Assembly: GCF_949987515.2 (NCBI RefSeq)
Contig: NC_082701.1
Coordinates: 33,497,755-33,561,754, forward strand
Direction of reading: 5' to 3'
Length of the DNA: 64,000 nt
Source of the DNA: Delphinus delphis
Lineage: Eukaryota; Chordata; Mammalia; Artiodactyla; Delphinidae
Shown: in pieces, positions 23,822-35,542 of the stretch
How the letters are laid out: each line of letters begins with the position of its first letter
How positions within the stretch are numbered: the first letter of the stretch is position 1
Notes under the pieces: model-generated
Databases searched by the model: none
What the model was told of the DNA's origin: nothing
Seen by the model: the letters and a program-made list of their open reading frames with translations, nothing else
Made by a program: the position numbers and the translations under genes

Positions 23822-26630
23822 CATATTCATGTTCAGTAGACAATGCAGCCAGCTCTGTCAAGCTATCTTCACTCATTGTAGATCAACAAATTTTTTTATT
23901 AGTCAGTCTTAATTTTGAAATTTTCTTTCACACAAAGCAACAGTTTTACAAGTAGAAATTTTAATACCTACCTAAGGGTGAGTTTGGCTGAGATACATAA
24001 AATATCCCATTTCTCAATAAATTCCAGAAATTGCAATACTCCCCGTGTCTTTGTTTCCCTTCAGGATGTATTCTAGCAGCTTTCCAAAGTCTCCACAGTT
24101 GAGAATTTCTACTAAAATACCTTCAGCAGAAAATCCATCTAATATCATTGCATTTGGTTAAAATCTTCGAAAATGTTTCTTCTGCAAAAACAGAAAATGA
24201 CTGAATAACAGAGAACATTGATATTATCATTTAAAAAAATCACTTCAAACAATGAACCCCTTACTGCCTACACCCAGGGCTGACCTATCCTACCCCCCAG
24301 CTCGCCCAGCCCTCGGTAGACACTTCCTGGAGGAAGTAAGTTCCATTTTTACTTTGTTAGGGGAGGATCTGTGTGGTCAGGCAGCCTTCATGGAACCAGT
24401 GTTCCACCATGAGGTCCTTCTTTTTTCACTTTTATTTCACTCTTGGCTTAAAAGATATGCAAATACAGAAACACATTAAAGAATAAAAAGGAAGCGTTGT
24501 GTTAGTTAGGGTTACGTTCGGTTTTCCATTCATAATATACAGTCTCTGCCCACAAAGATGTTGATGTCTTTGTGGAGGGGCTACTTTATAGACAAATGTA
24601 TCATTGTAGGATGTTAGCCGTCACAAGAGCAGGACAGGTGGAGAGCTTGGGTTGGAAATGGAGTGAGGTCCAGAGGAGGGAGAAACTGCATCCAACCAGG
24701 AGACTAGAGGAGATTTCACAGGAAAAGTGACATTTCAGTTTGTCCTGAAGAATGAGTAGGATTTGCATACTTAAAGACTATGCTAACACCTAGAAGCCAG
24801 GGCCTCTATTTCTCCATCCTCTCTACCCCTTGGGTCTACACGGAGAATAACACAAGAGGAGACAGGTGCTCTATTGAACAGAGCCCGGCCTGGGAGGTAG
24901 GGGATCACTGTAGTTGCACTTAGCTGTGTGTGATACTCAGCAAGTCCTTTTCCTTCTCTGGGCTACAACACGAAAGGGTTTACCCGCTGAAATATCTCAA
25001 AGGCATCCTCTGACTCAAACATTATTGCACGATCCTAAAAGGACCTTGGGGTGGATTTCTGAGAATGGGCACTGGGCTTCCTGTTCACATAGTCACTTTA
25101 GCAAATGGGTATTGCTTCAGGGAGTCAGCTGTGGTGTTTACAAGGTCACAGAGAGGGGGCCAGGAAGTCTGGGCTTTTCCTGTTCCATCTGTGGTCTTCC
25201 CCACCTCTCATTCACATCCACCCGCTCACATCCCCCCTCCACCACCACATAAAGGGAGAGAAGAAGGGAGAGAGGAAGGGAGTATGGGAAGGGAGAGAAG
25301 GAAGGAGGGTTGGGGAGGAGAGAGGCTGCAGGAGACAGAGGGAGGGGAGAATAACCATCTCAGCGCACAAATAGCTCAAATCCAAGCTTCCCACCGAGAA
25401 CTGTGAGACCAAGGAAGTCTCATCTCCTTTCCGCTCTCCCACCTCCGTCTCCTTTTAAAAATGTTTCCTCTATTTCTGAGATTCATCTTCATTCAAAAGA
25501 AAGAAAGGCCCTTTGGTCTTTCTTTTCACGAGGCTTTTGTGGGTGTCCACATCCCTCTGTAGTTCTGGGGAGGCAGCAGGGGGAGGGGGCACCTGAAAGA
25601 AGGGGTTCTCAAGGTTCCAGGGCAGGAGGGGCCTCCCTGGGCTGTCACGGAAGCCTTGTCAAAGGGCTCATGTTCTGGCCTTCAAAGCTATGAACAAAAA
25701 GTTAGGAAGAGGAGAATAAGGGTATAGGTGGGGAAGATTCATTTTTAGGAAAGGCAGTCCTGTCGCGGATGAAATCACCCGAGCCCCGGCTTCTCGCTCA
25801 CAAAGCCTAATCTGATCTCAGAGGTTGTGGGTGACGAAGCACCAGGTGCAAGTTGGGGAGTCAGCACCCTGTCAGAGGCATTTATTTTTTTAATATATTC
25901 AAAATTCATTAATTATAGCTGTGGAAGTCGGGGTATGTTTTCAGAGCATTGAGGAGGCATATGATGGGCTGGGGTCAGTACAGTCCCTTAGGGAATGTAG
26001 GGATGTCAAAGCCACTCTGCAGCTCAGGTTGCCTCCTCCTCTTTGAACTTGGGCCAGCCCTCAATTTCCTTGTTTATTTATGAGAAACAGATGAGGGACC
26101 GCTCCGAGGTGCAATGGTGTTCAGACATGTCGGGAGCCTCAGCACAGGGAGGGGAATCATTTCCTTCCCTGAGTGGGTCTTCCTCATGTGAGAGGTTCAG
26201 GAAGAGACCTGCCCTTCTCTCTCCTTCCTTTCACCCCCTTCTCAAGTCACAGGAGGCTGCCAGGGGAAAGGACAGAATTGGAGAAGAAACCTGGTTTGTA
26301 GCTGGACCTCGTGTCATGCTGGAAGCCACCTACTCCCCAGGAAAACTGTACAATTTTCCTGTGGGTCCACACTGAAGGGCATAAATCTCTGAATCCTTAC
26401 ATCCTAGGATGCATTTTCAGGGGTGGCTTCAGAATTTCTAGGTAGAAGTGGCTTAGGGGCTGCAATCTGTTTGGGGAGTGGGGTGCAGTCATGTTAGTAA
26501 AGCAAGCATTATGGTTTTACATGTTAATTTGGGGAAGCTTTCAGAAATGAGTGCTGATCATGGGGTAGAATATTCCATGATGCGCCGCTACCAGTTTTCC
26601 TTAGAGTGAAAAATTAAAGACGTGATGATG
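23822..26630. other. Intergenic, no gene recognised
   Basis: An L2-like minus piece may lie at 24580-24780. A purine-rich GGGA/GAGA region spans 25245-25350. I see no coding signal in the rest. Confidence 0.4.
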
Positions 26631-26635
26631 GTTCT

Positions 26636-27145
26636 GATGCCGAAAACTTGGCCTCTGTGCACCAGAGCTGAATGGAAACTCTGAGACAGAGTTTTAGGTG
26701 AAGTAGAGAAGAATACCTTTATTGCTTTGCCAGGCAAAGGGGGACACAGAAGACACGTGCACCTCAAAAACTGTGTATCGCAACCAGGCAGGATTTGGTG
26801 AGGGGTTTTATAGCGGTGGTTCAAGGGCAGGGTTGCTGATAAGGATTAGGGTGTGTGCAGGCACCCCCCCACCCCCCCAACCCCTCCCCCACCCCCGCAC
26901 TCCTTTAATCTGGTCTCAGGTGGTCTCTTAATCTTGATGAGTTTCTCTAGTTCCTTTAATCTGGACTTAAGAATGCTAACATCTTCCATTTGTTGGGGGT
27001 TTTAAGTTCTGTAAAGAGCTCGAAGATATTGTTATGTGTATGCCTTGAGGCAGAATCAGGACCCTAACCTCCCTTCCCTGATTAGCCGCTGTTGGTATCT
27101 GCCCTTTGGAACTCAGGGAAGGTCTTGGAGGCTAGAGTCTACTCT
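26636..27145 (-). mobile_element. Solo LTR of an endogenous retrovirus (probable)
   Basis: On the minus strand the segment starts 'tgtagagagtag' and ends near 'ttttcggcatca'. It contains a TATAAAA box (26806-26812) followed about 90 bases later by an AATAAA (26718-26723) in 'caaagcaataaaggt', the U3-R layout of a retroviral LTR. The word 'tcctttaatctgg' is repeated about 50 bases apart (26902 and 26952 on the plus strand), like U3 enhancer repeats. No internal viral gene is adjacent, so it is a solo LTR. The ERV family is not identified and no clear target duplication was found. Confidence 0.6.
26861..26899. repeat. C-rich homopolymer tract within the LTR
   Basis: The run 'caccccccca' continues with further C blocks over about 39 bases; the minus strand is G-rich and could form a quadruplex. 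Confidence 0.9.
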
Positions 27146-27594
27146 CTACAAATAAGAAATGGGGGACATAGAAAGACTTCCATGGCCAGGAGCCCCACAG
27201 GGTCCTTCTCAGTTTCATTTCTTAGGAGGCAAGGTTGATGTTTCAGCATTGGCATTAGACCAGGAGTTTGCAAACCTACGATGGAATCCAGTCTCCACTA
27301 GCAAATGTTTGATTTCTAATCTTAAAATAAGGGTAGTAGATGAGAGATTCTCCAAGAGTCCTTTTTTAATCCATTCACTCTCCTATAATATGTTAGAATA
27401 GGAATCTTACAAGTAAATCTAGCTTAAGGGACAAAAGTGCTAAAAGGTCTCATTGTGTTCTGTCCTGTCCTGTCCTGTGTTACTCATTTGAATTTCAAAG
27501 GCCAGAATGAGGACTCCAACTCTGGGCCCCTCCTACCTGGAGCTTCTTATTTACCTCCTGCAAGATCAAGGAGAGGAGAAGTTGGGTAGTGTGA

Positions 27595-27725
27595 GAGAAC
27601 TAATACTTGTTGAATGTCTAATATTTCAAGTTGCCAGGTGCTTTATATGTGTTGCTTAATGCAAACAAGGTGGCATTAAATGACTCTGAGACTCAGAAAA
27701 ATTAAGTACAGTGTTACTAGCTAAA
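27595..27725 (-). repeat. MIR SINE
   Basis: 'gttgccaggtgctttatatg' and 'gactcagaaaaattaagtac' fit a minus MIR. Confidence 0.55.
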
Positions 27726-27844
27726 AAGAGCTTCTCCATAGTGAATGCTCAATGAATATTTGTTCATTAAATAAATGGATGTCAGAGGCAGGGTTTGAAC
27801 CCAAGTGTAAACTCCAAAGCATTAGAGTATTAATTCACAAGCTG

Positions 27845-28004
27845 CAACTGGAATCACCTGGGGAATTTTTTAAACTACTGATGTCTGGGTTCCACCTACC
27901 CCAGCAGATTCTGATAACAACTGGTTTGAATATGACCTGGGAATCAGGATATTTTTTAAGTTCCCCAAGTGATTCCAATGAGGGGCAAGGTTTAAGAGCC
28001 ACTG
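27845..28004 (+). repeat. MER5-type hAT element
   Basis: 'ggaatcacctggggaatttt', 'ccagcagattctgataacaa' and the terminal 'tttaagagccactg' follow the MER5 pattern. Confidence 0.75.
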
Positions 28005-28293
28005 TCTTAGATCAAACTCTCAGCTGGTTAGAGGGAGTGGCTCCTCTGGAGTTAGGTGTCCCTCCTAGTTCAGGCAGCCATAGATGGAGCTGGGGCTCAC
28101 AAGGTATAAACACACCAGCCCCACTTGGGACTGTATAGGGCAGGTGGGCAAGGATCAGCACATCCGGAGCAGTAGAGGGCTTGGGAGTCCAAAAAGCTTG
28201 GTGCGAATCCAGGCATTACTTTTCCTATTTGTAAGCTCTGCTCCAGAAATTCTGATTTCAGAACTCTTTGAGCCTTGGTTTCTTTAAGTCAAA

Positions 28294-28457
28294 GGTGAAG
28301 GGTCTCAAATTAGGGTGTTTGATTTGCCACCAAATGAATACACATTCACAGAGATAGAATGGAAACTTTTTTGGTAACTTTGGGCACTCCTTCACCTTTT
28401 GAAATATACCTTAACATCCGTAAGATAGAAATAGCCTGAAGCCTCCCTTACTTTCTG
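28294..28457 (+). repeat. Left arm of an unexplained inverted repeat
   Basis: This arm matches the reverse complement of 29177-29350 at about 85-88% by eye (one 4-base gap). Shared words include 'agagatagaatgg', 'ggtaactt' and 'ttcaccttttg'. The loop between the arms is about 719 bp. Confidence 0.8.
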
Positions 28458-28519
28458 AGGCTTGCCAGAGAAAAGTTGCCAATCTTGGATCCATATTCCT
28501 CTCAGGGTGTTTTGAGAGT

Positions 28520-29170
28520 CAGTGCAGTGCTCTTCAACCAAGGGTGTACAAGGGAAACTGAAGTAGGAGAATTTTCTAGGGAAAACAGGCTGGTCTTCCA
28601 CACCAGAGGCTGCGTGTCTCAGGGTGGGGCAGGCAAGGGTGTCTTTACAAGCTCCCCAGATGATCCTTCTGTTCATCCCTGGCTGTGACCCATTGATCAA
28701 CTGAGGTCATATAAATGAAACCTTGACTCTTCTACCAAATCCTGTCGACGCAACCTCCCAATCTATCCATCCATCTCATCTCTAGAGCCTTATTCAGAAA
28801 CTAATGTAAGATCCTCCCTCACCCTCCAACTCCTCCTAATTCCTTGCAATCCATCTTCCACATAGCTGCCAGTATAATCTTTCTAATAAGGAATCTGCTA
28901 ATGTCATTCTCCTGATCAGGATAAAGTCCAAAGGCCTCGGAGTGATGTGCAAGGACATTCGTGGTCTGGCCACACCTCGTTTTCCACCATGCTTCTTCTA
29001 AGACCCCATGATCCAACAATGCTGTCACCCCAATGAGGGTTCTGGTTTCTCTCACCTCTGTGCTTCTACCTGGAATATCCCTGCCCATCTTTTCCCCACA
29101 AACTCTTGCTTTTCCTCACTCAGCTCAACCATCACCCGCCCTTGTAGAGCCCCCCAAGACCCACCCTGTT
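28520..29170. repeat. MER5-like piece and L2 3' fragment between the inverted arms
   Basis: A minus MER5-like segment is at about 28520-28690 ('acaagctccccagatgatcc'). A plus L2 3' segment follows at about 28730-29170 ('ggataaagtccaaaggcctc', 'ggtctggccacacctc'). Confidence 0.6.
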
Positions 29171-29176
29171 CCCCAT

Positions 29177-29350
29177 CAGAGAGTGAGGGAGGCTTGGGGC
29201 CACTCTTATTTTATGGCTTTTAAGGTATATTCCAAAAGGTGAAGAAGTGCCCAGAGAAAGTTACCAAAAAAATTGCCATTCTATCTCTGCGAATTTATAT
29301 TCATTTGATGACAACTCAAACATCCTAATTAAACAACCTAAACCCTTCAA
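29177..29350 (-). repeat. Right arm of the inverted repeat
   Basis: Counterpart of 28294-28457 in opposite orientation. Key words are 'ggtatattccaaaaggtgaa' and 'ccattctatctctg'. The family is not recognised. Confidence 0.8.
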
Positions 29351-29854
29351 AAATGTAAGACTTGGCCAAATGACCTCCCTGCTCCCTACCCCCCCATCCA
29401 TCCCACCCCAACACACTGCTTTGAGCTAGCATAACCTTCAAATTGGAGGAGCCATGCGAGTAGTGGGATATGGGTGCACAGGCAAATTTTAAGGGAATTT
29501 CTAGATCCTCAACTTCTATATGTACTTTTTCTTAAACTGATCTGCCCAAGGAAGTGCTGTTGATGAGGACTTCTTTCTTTTCCTCCCCTTTCAAAATCAT
29601 ACTCCTCTCTCTTTACCAAAAATAAGCATACTTCCTGCACAGTCTAAGTCTTACTTGGGGGGGGGGGGCTCTGGTTCCAGGTGTAAAAATGCCTGGGGCA
29701 CCAAGGGATGAAGAGGAAGTTGGCTGTCTTCAAAGTCTTTTGTTGTCAAGGCACCACAATCACTCACATCCATCTCCCCAAGATTTGCAATTCCACTGAA
29801 GTTTTGCTTTTAAAGGTCAGTAGTAAATTTATCAAAAAATTTAACATATGTATG

Positions 29855-30253
29855 GATGGATCTAGAGATTATCATACTAAGTGAAGTAAGTCAGAAAGAG
29901 AAAGACAAATACCATATGATATCACTTATATGTGGAATCTAAAATATGACACAAATGAATTTATAAGACTCACAGACATAGAGAACAGACTTGTGGTTGC
30001 CATGGGGGAGAGGGGGTGGGGGAGGGATGGATTGGTAATTTGGGATTAGCAGATGCAAGCTATTATATATAGAATGGATAACCAACTAGGTCCTACTATA
30101 TAACACAGGAAACTATATTCAATATCCTATGATAAACCATAATGAAAAAGAATATGAAAAAGAATGTATATATATGTATAACTGAATCACTTTGCTGTAC
30201 AGCAGAAATTAACACAATATTGTAAATCAACTATACTTCAAAAAAATAAATTA
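29855..30253 (+). mobile_element. 5'-truncated L1 (3' UTR only)
   Basis: 'ggatggatctagagattatc' through 'gctgtacagcagaaattaac' and an A-rich end are the L1 3' end. The flanking 21-base target duplication (29834-29854 and 30254-30274) has one mismatch; its core is aaaaaatttaacatat. Confidence 0.92.
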
Positions 30254-30549
30254 AAAAAATTTAACATATATATGTGGTTTTGATCAATTGCATAGTAGTA
30301 GTCAAGGTAACTATAAATCACACCTAAAGAAACATTTTTAAAACTTTTTCAGCCTTATGTTCAGAGAGAAAAAAATAATAATCTCAGTCTATAGATATGG
30401 TTTCACGGCTGAAAAATATGGAGGGTCAATACAAGACTTTTAAGCCCCAAAATATATTACATTAGAAACAAATTCAATGAGGGACAATACCATGAAAATA
30501 ACGATTTTGAGGGAAAAAGAAGTGATGTACAAATTCCAACTGCATTTCT

Positions 30550-30912
30550 TTTTAACTCTTTTTTTAAAAATTTTTACATTTTATTTTATTTTGGGCTGCA
30601 TTGGGTCTTTATTGCTGTGCACAGGTTTTCTCTAGTTGCAGCGAGCAGGGGCTACTCTTCGTTGTAGTGCACGGGTCTCTCATTGTGGTGACTTCTCTTG
30701 TTGTAGAGCAGGGGCTCTAGGCGCACAGGCTTCAGTAGTTGTGGCTCGCATACTGAATAGTTGTGGCTCGCAGGCTCTATAGTGCAGGCTCAGTAGTTGT
30801 GGCGCACGGGCTTAGTTGCTCGCAGCATGTGGGATCTTCCGGGACCAGGGCTTGAACCCGTGTCCCCTGCATTGGCAGGCAGATTCTTAACCACTGTGCC
30901 ACCAGGGAAGCC
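30550..30912 (-). mobile_element. Long-form CHR SINE
   Basis: 'gggctgcattgggtctttat', several 'agtagttgtggc' units and 'gccaccagggaagccc' define the copy. Target words ctgcatttct (30540) and ctgcattttt (30913) flank it. Confidence 0.92.
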
Positions 30913-31151
30913 CTGCATTTTTCAAATGGATGTTGGCAGGTATCTGATCACTTGGGGTTTTGTACCTCACTGGCTACATTAAGAAGAGCCATGTCGTGCT
31001 TTATTAAAATGCTGATATTTAGAGCAGCTAGTGCTCTGTTTGTACCTATTTATACTTGTGGTGAAAACTTTTAGATGTTAGCTTTATAATGTGCAATGTG
31101 GGTTCATGGTTAACAAAGAATTTTAGGGAGTTATGTGAGTTAAAATATGGG

Positions 31152-31264
31152 AAGAAGCCACCGTAATGAGAAGCCTGCTCCCTGCAACTAGAGAAAGCCC
31201 GCCCACAGCAATGAAGATCGAACGCAGCCAAAAATAAATAAATAAATAAAATAAATTTATTCTT
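31152..31264 (+). mobile_element. 5'-truncated long CHR SINE
   Basis: Only the 3' part is present: 'aagaagccaccgtaatgaga' to 'cagccaaaaataaata' plus A/T tail. The flanks 'aaatatgggaag' and 'aaaaatgggaag' suggest a target-site duplication, so the truncation occurred at insertion. Confidence 0.82.
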
Positions 31265-32114
31265 TAAAAAATGGGAAGATCAGTGCTCTAGGAAACATTA
31301 GGCCTCATTTCTAGGTATGTAACTGAATATCTGGTGTGAGGGATGGAGGAGGGACCAAGTGGCCAGGGAGAGGGTCTAGGCTAGGGGAGGGATAGATATA
31401 GAGGCTGGTCCCCTGAGGGCATCTGGACAGCTCTGGACACTGTTCAAATGCAGGAGAAACTGAGGCAAGAGGCAGGCAGTGATATTCTGAAGGTCCAGCC
31501 CAACAGGCTGGGCCAAACCAGGGTGGGAGGTCTGTCCTGGAGGTAGGTAAACCACAAGGTCCTGTATGCGAGAGGTGACGAGTCTGGGTTTTAACGAGGA
31601 ACCATCCTCCACTCCCCAGCCTGGGGAAGAGGCTGGCAAAGATGTGAAGACTTCAAATAAGGACAATGGACTGCAGAAGAAGGTTCTCAAATCAGGGTAG
31701 GCTGACCACTGCAACAGCCAACCCCAGGTTCTCAAAGGCTTAGTACAGGAAGGTTATTTTCTCCCTCATGTAACAGTTCAGTGACTCAAGAGACCTAGGT
31801 CCCTTCCTCCTTAAGTCTCCTCTTCTCAGAGCATCTGCTGGAGCCAGAAGAAGGAGAAGAGGAAGAAGGGTAGATGGAGATGTTTGTTGGCCAGTCGTGA
31901 AGTGACACCCAGGATCACTCCTGCTCATGCTCTATTGGTCAGAATTCAGTTGTCTGGCCACACAAAATGAAAGGAAGGCTGGAAAAGGTGGTCTAGGTGA
32001 ATATCTAGAAGGGAAAGCAATGGGTTTAGTAAGCTGCTGACATAGTTCTCAGCCTTGTCATAGACCATGGGGGTCTGGGCCTGGCTCTACATGTTATTAG
32101 CAGGAGCCAGAAAA

Positions 32115-32220
32115 AGATGACAGATGATAGATAGAGAGAGAGATAGATACATAGATAGATAGATAGATGATAGATACATAGATAGATGATAGATAGATAG
32201 AGGTATAGATATAGATGTAT
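32115..32220. repeat. (GATA)n microsatellite with variants
   Basis: Imperfect GATA, GATGATA and ATACATA units fill about 105 bases. Confidence 0.92.
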
Positions 32221-32591
32221 AGCATGGAGACTGGGGCAGGCCTGAAGGCAGAAGCTAACAAAAGACCCTTGGGAACCACCCACGACTTCTCATCTCTGTG
32301 TGAGCGGGAGCCTTCCCTCACACTGCAAGGGTCAGACTTTCAGTACCATTCAGTACATTCGTTAAAGTAAAAGTCTCCAAGATCCCAACAATATCAGAGG
32401 CAACAGAGTTGGCTTAAAATTGGTGATGCTTCATGAATTTTATGTTTATAAAATCAATCTCAGAAACACAACTTCGCTCATAAAGTGACCACACTCTCTC
32501 CACTGTTTACTCATCCATAAAACAGGGATGTCACCAAAATGTAGAAGAGGCTCTTGAATCAAGTATTTGCAGAATAAAAGTGCACGCACTA

Positions 32592-32800
32592 GGGCTTCCC
32601 TGGTGGCGCAGTGGTTGAGAGTCCGCCTGCCGATGCAGGGACACGAGTTCGTGCCCCGGTCCGGGAGGATCCCACATGCCGCGGAGCGGCTGGGCCCGTG
32701 AGCCATGGCCGCTGAGCCTGCGCGTCCGGAGCCTGTGCTCCGCAATGGGAGAGGCCACAGCAGTGAGAGGCCAGCGTACCGCAAAAAAAAAAACAAAAAA
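32592..32800 (+). mobile_element. CHR SINE, full length
   Basis: The copy runs from 'gggcttccctggtggcgcag' to 'cagcgtaccgc' with an A-rich tail. Antisense open frames (for example 32446-32805) are SINE read-through. Confidence 0.95.
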
Positions 32801-32904
32801 CGCACCTACTAAAATACATAATATATAGTCTGACTCTATCATAACACATCACCAGTGAAATCAAATCAAGCAACATTTATTAATAATTGCTATGATTATT
32901 ACAA

Positions 32905-33150
32905 AAAGCAAATACTTGTTGAATTCCTCTTATACTCTGCACATTGATCCAAGTGTTTTCAATGCATGTTCTCACTTAATCCTAATAACAACCATATAAG
33001 GAGAGTTGTAGTTTGTCCATTTTGCAGGTAAAACTCAGGGCAATTTGCTGAATTTTCTATGGTCACACAGTAAATAATAGAGACGGGATTCAAGCCCAGG
33101 TTTGCCTGCTCTGGGCTCACCCTCCTAATTACAGTGATTGCCTTTTGCCT
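32905..33150 (-). repeat. MIR SINE, nearly full length
   Basis: 'atacttgttgaattcctctt', 'ctcacttaatcctaataaca' and 'atggtcacacagtaaataat' are in minus MIR order. Confidence 0.78.
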
Positions 33151-33179
33151 TTGTTGAGCCCGTAGTTTAAGCCATGGAG

Positions 33180-33390
33180 TACAGTAGCACAGAACACAAA
33201 CTCTGGAATCAGGCTTCCTGCCTGGGCTTAAATTCTGCTTACTTCATTTCCATGAGCCTGTTTCTTTAAAACAGGAAAAATATTAGTAGCAATTTCATAG
33301 CATGAGAAGGAAGTGAGATGTGGCAGGTACACGGTTTAGTACCTGTCAGCTTTTAGTTTAGTACAGGGTTCAGTAACTGTCAGCTTTTCC
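33180..33390 (+). repeat. MIR SINE back to back with the previous copy
   Basis: 'acaaactctggaatcaggct' and 'gagcctgtttctttaaaaca' are plus-orientation MIR. Confidence 0.7.
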
Positions 33391-35282
33391 TATCGTGCCA
33401 GGCTTTGCAGGATGAAGAGAAGTCAGAGAGGGGCCTTTGGATGCAAGTCTTCACTGACTCAAAGCCCAGAGAGGCAGAGAACGCTCACCACCTTCTTTAC
33501 CTGGGCCTTTCTCCTCCAATAGGGTCATTTACATTTATTACCAAGAAGCCATCTCCCGACCACAAAGGCAAGACTTCCACAATTCCCACCCAGATCCTTG
33601 CTAAAGATGCCCAAAGAGACTTCTAAGCCAGTGATTTTCAAAGAGGGAATGGAATTCCTGTGCTTTGAAGAGAAGGACTTGGCAGTTGAAGGTTTGTTAT
33701 GTTTAAATGGGAATGGAAAAGCCATCCCAAGGGCAGCAGTGATGGGCCCTGGGGACTGAGGTCTCACGAGTGACTGGGCATCTACACAGCTGGGCTTCAC
33801 ATCAGTTCCTGCCACCATAAAGTCACAAGTCTCTCCAGGCATGGAGAAGCAGTCATTTCCTCTAAGACGTTTGAAGATGCAAAAATATAAAATCAGTTAC
33901 TCAAAGAGAATCTTGCTAAGGTCATTGTACCTATTCCTCTGAGAAAGGAGAAAGTTGTTTAATGGTGAAATAGAGCTGACCCCTGACTTGTAGCTGCTTA
34001 AATTGGAAGGTGCCACCTGGATGGACATCCCCCAACCTGTGGTCAAAGCTCTGATCTACTAGGGATGTCAGAGTATGAACCACACCCATGCCGGGGCATC
34101 ACCTGTTCTCTCGCCACCAGCCACCTACCCCTTCTTCTGCACAGAACTGTTTTCTGACTTCTTTGGAGGAATAAATGGTCTGAAATATTGAACTGGAAAA
34201 AGTGCAGCAGGTACACATTCTATCCTCAGGTCCCTGTGGCAGTTATTTATTGAGGGCCGATGAGGTACCAGAGACTATGCATTTATGTCATTAGTTCTCC
34301 CCAAAACCCTCAGGGGTGGAGAGCTGACCTTCTCACAGATGGGACATTCAGGTTTAAAAGTGCTTAGTAGCTGTTCAAGGTCACACACTCGCTAAGTGAC
34401 AGATCTGAACCACTGAACTAACTCCTCACCAGAGCTCCCTTCTCTCCTGCCACAGATGCTGAGCTCCTTGGCCTGGACCGTGGCACATGAGCGCCAGTGT
34501 TTTGAGCTCCCCAGGTGATTCTAATGGGTTGCCTGGGCTGGGAACCACCATTCTACATCAGCCTTCCTGTTAATCAGGGGGTTTTATTCCATCTTGCATC
34601 ACAGATTCCTTTGGAGGGTGGGGAAGCTATGGATCTCCTCTACAGAAAAATACATGTTTATACACAAAAAGTTGCATACAGTTTCAGGTAATTATGGAAG
34701 TTTTGAAGCTTCTACATGGATCCCCCAAGGTCATGAACTCAAATTAAGGTCAAGTCTGTAAATCCTTGGCTCTAATTACTTGGCCACACATGGGAGTTAG
34801 CTGTGAACCTTTAAGAAATTCAGATTTCCAGGCCCCATCCCAGATGTACTGATTCAGCATCACTGGATCTGCAGTCTTGTAATATGGTCCCAGGTGATTC
34901 TTATACGTCCAACAAGAAAACAGTCTTTGGACTGGTTTTTGGGAACCACCACTCTAAATGACACCCATTTGATGGATCAGAACTCTTTTCTGTCACTTCT
35001 ACCAGCTACTTAAGCTCCCGAACCTTCTATCTTTCTTCTGTAAATGGAGATAACAATTGTCCCTACCTCATAGGGTTGACATGGGATTAAATAAAATATT
35101 CCATGCAAGTGTTTAGCATAGTGCCTGGCATGTAAGTACTCAATAAATGTTGATTTTTCACTAGCTATATAGTATTATTACTTTATCATCTATGTAATTA
35201 ACTCTGTCAATGGCTTCTTTATGATAGAATTGGGAACAGAATCTCATTTCCAGCAGACTGTCAACAAAAATAAAGGAAAGAC
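33391..35282. other. Intergenic run-up to the HLF 3' end
   Basis: MIR copies are at 34230-34430 (minus) and 34985-35165 (plus), and MER5-like pieces at about 34505-34560 and 34790-34955. The interval 33391-34229 shows nothing I recognise. Confidence 0.55.
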
Positions 35283-35298
35283 AGGAAACAATCCAAAG

Positions 35299-35304
35299 TT
35301 TATT
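35299..35304 (-). promoter_or_regulatory. HLF: Probable distal poly(A) signal of HLF (AATAAA)
   Basis: The plus strand reads tttatt, i.e. AATAAA on the transcribed strand, about 4.05 kb after the stop. Downstream in the mRNA sense is a U/GU-rich stretch ('tttatttttgttgacagtctg') of the kind expected of a downstream element. Cleavage would fall near 35275-35290. Just beyond lies an old MIR copy, so the repeat-poor zone ends at this signal. Confidence 0.75.
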
Positions 35305-35510
35305 AAACATTAAGAATAACAGACAGATAAAGGTTTGGACTTATCAGCAATAAACACCACCAATACCATGGTGTACAATTACACTGACCTCAAGTGAACT
35401 TGTACCTGTTTAACAGATGCAGTCTTTGTGGTGTTGCCAAAAGGATAACAGTGATTATTGTTATGTTCGGTAAGGTGCTCCAAAATGAAAGATTTTATGC
35501 CTTAACTATT

Positions 35511-35542
35511 CACACACACACACACACACACACATACACACA
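35511..35542. repeat. (CA)n tract, UG repeat in HLF mRNA
   Basis: About 13 CA units with one interruption lie about 210 bases upstream of the HLF poly(A) signal in the transcript sense. Confidence 0.93.

Noticed and set aside
32115..32220. CRISPR-like repeat array
   Set aside because: It is a plain GATA microsatellite without unique spacers, in a mammalian genome.
1..35282. The MMD gene, known neighbour downstream of HLF in human
   Set aside because: No MMD-like membrane protein sequence is found; in human the gap is larger than the distance available here.
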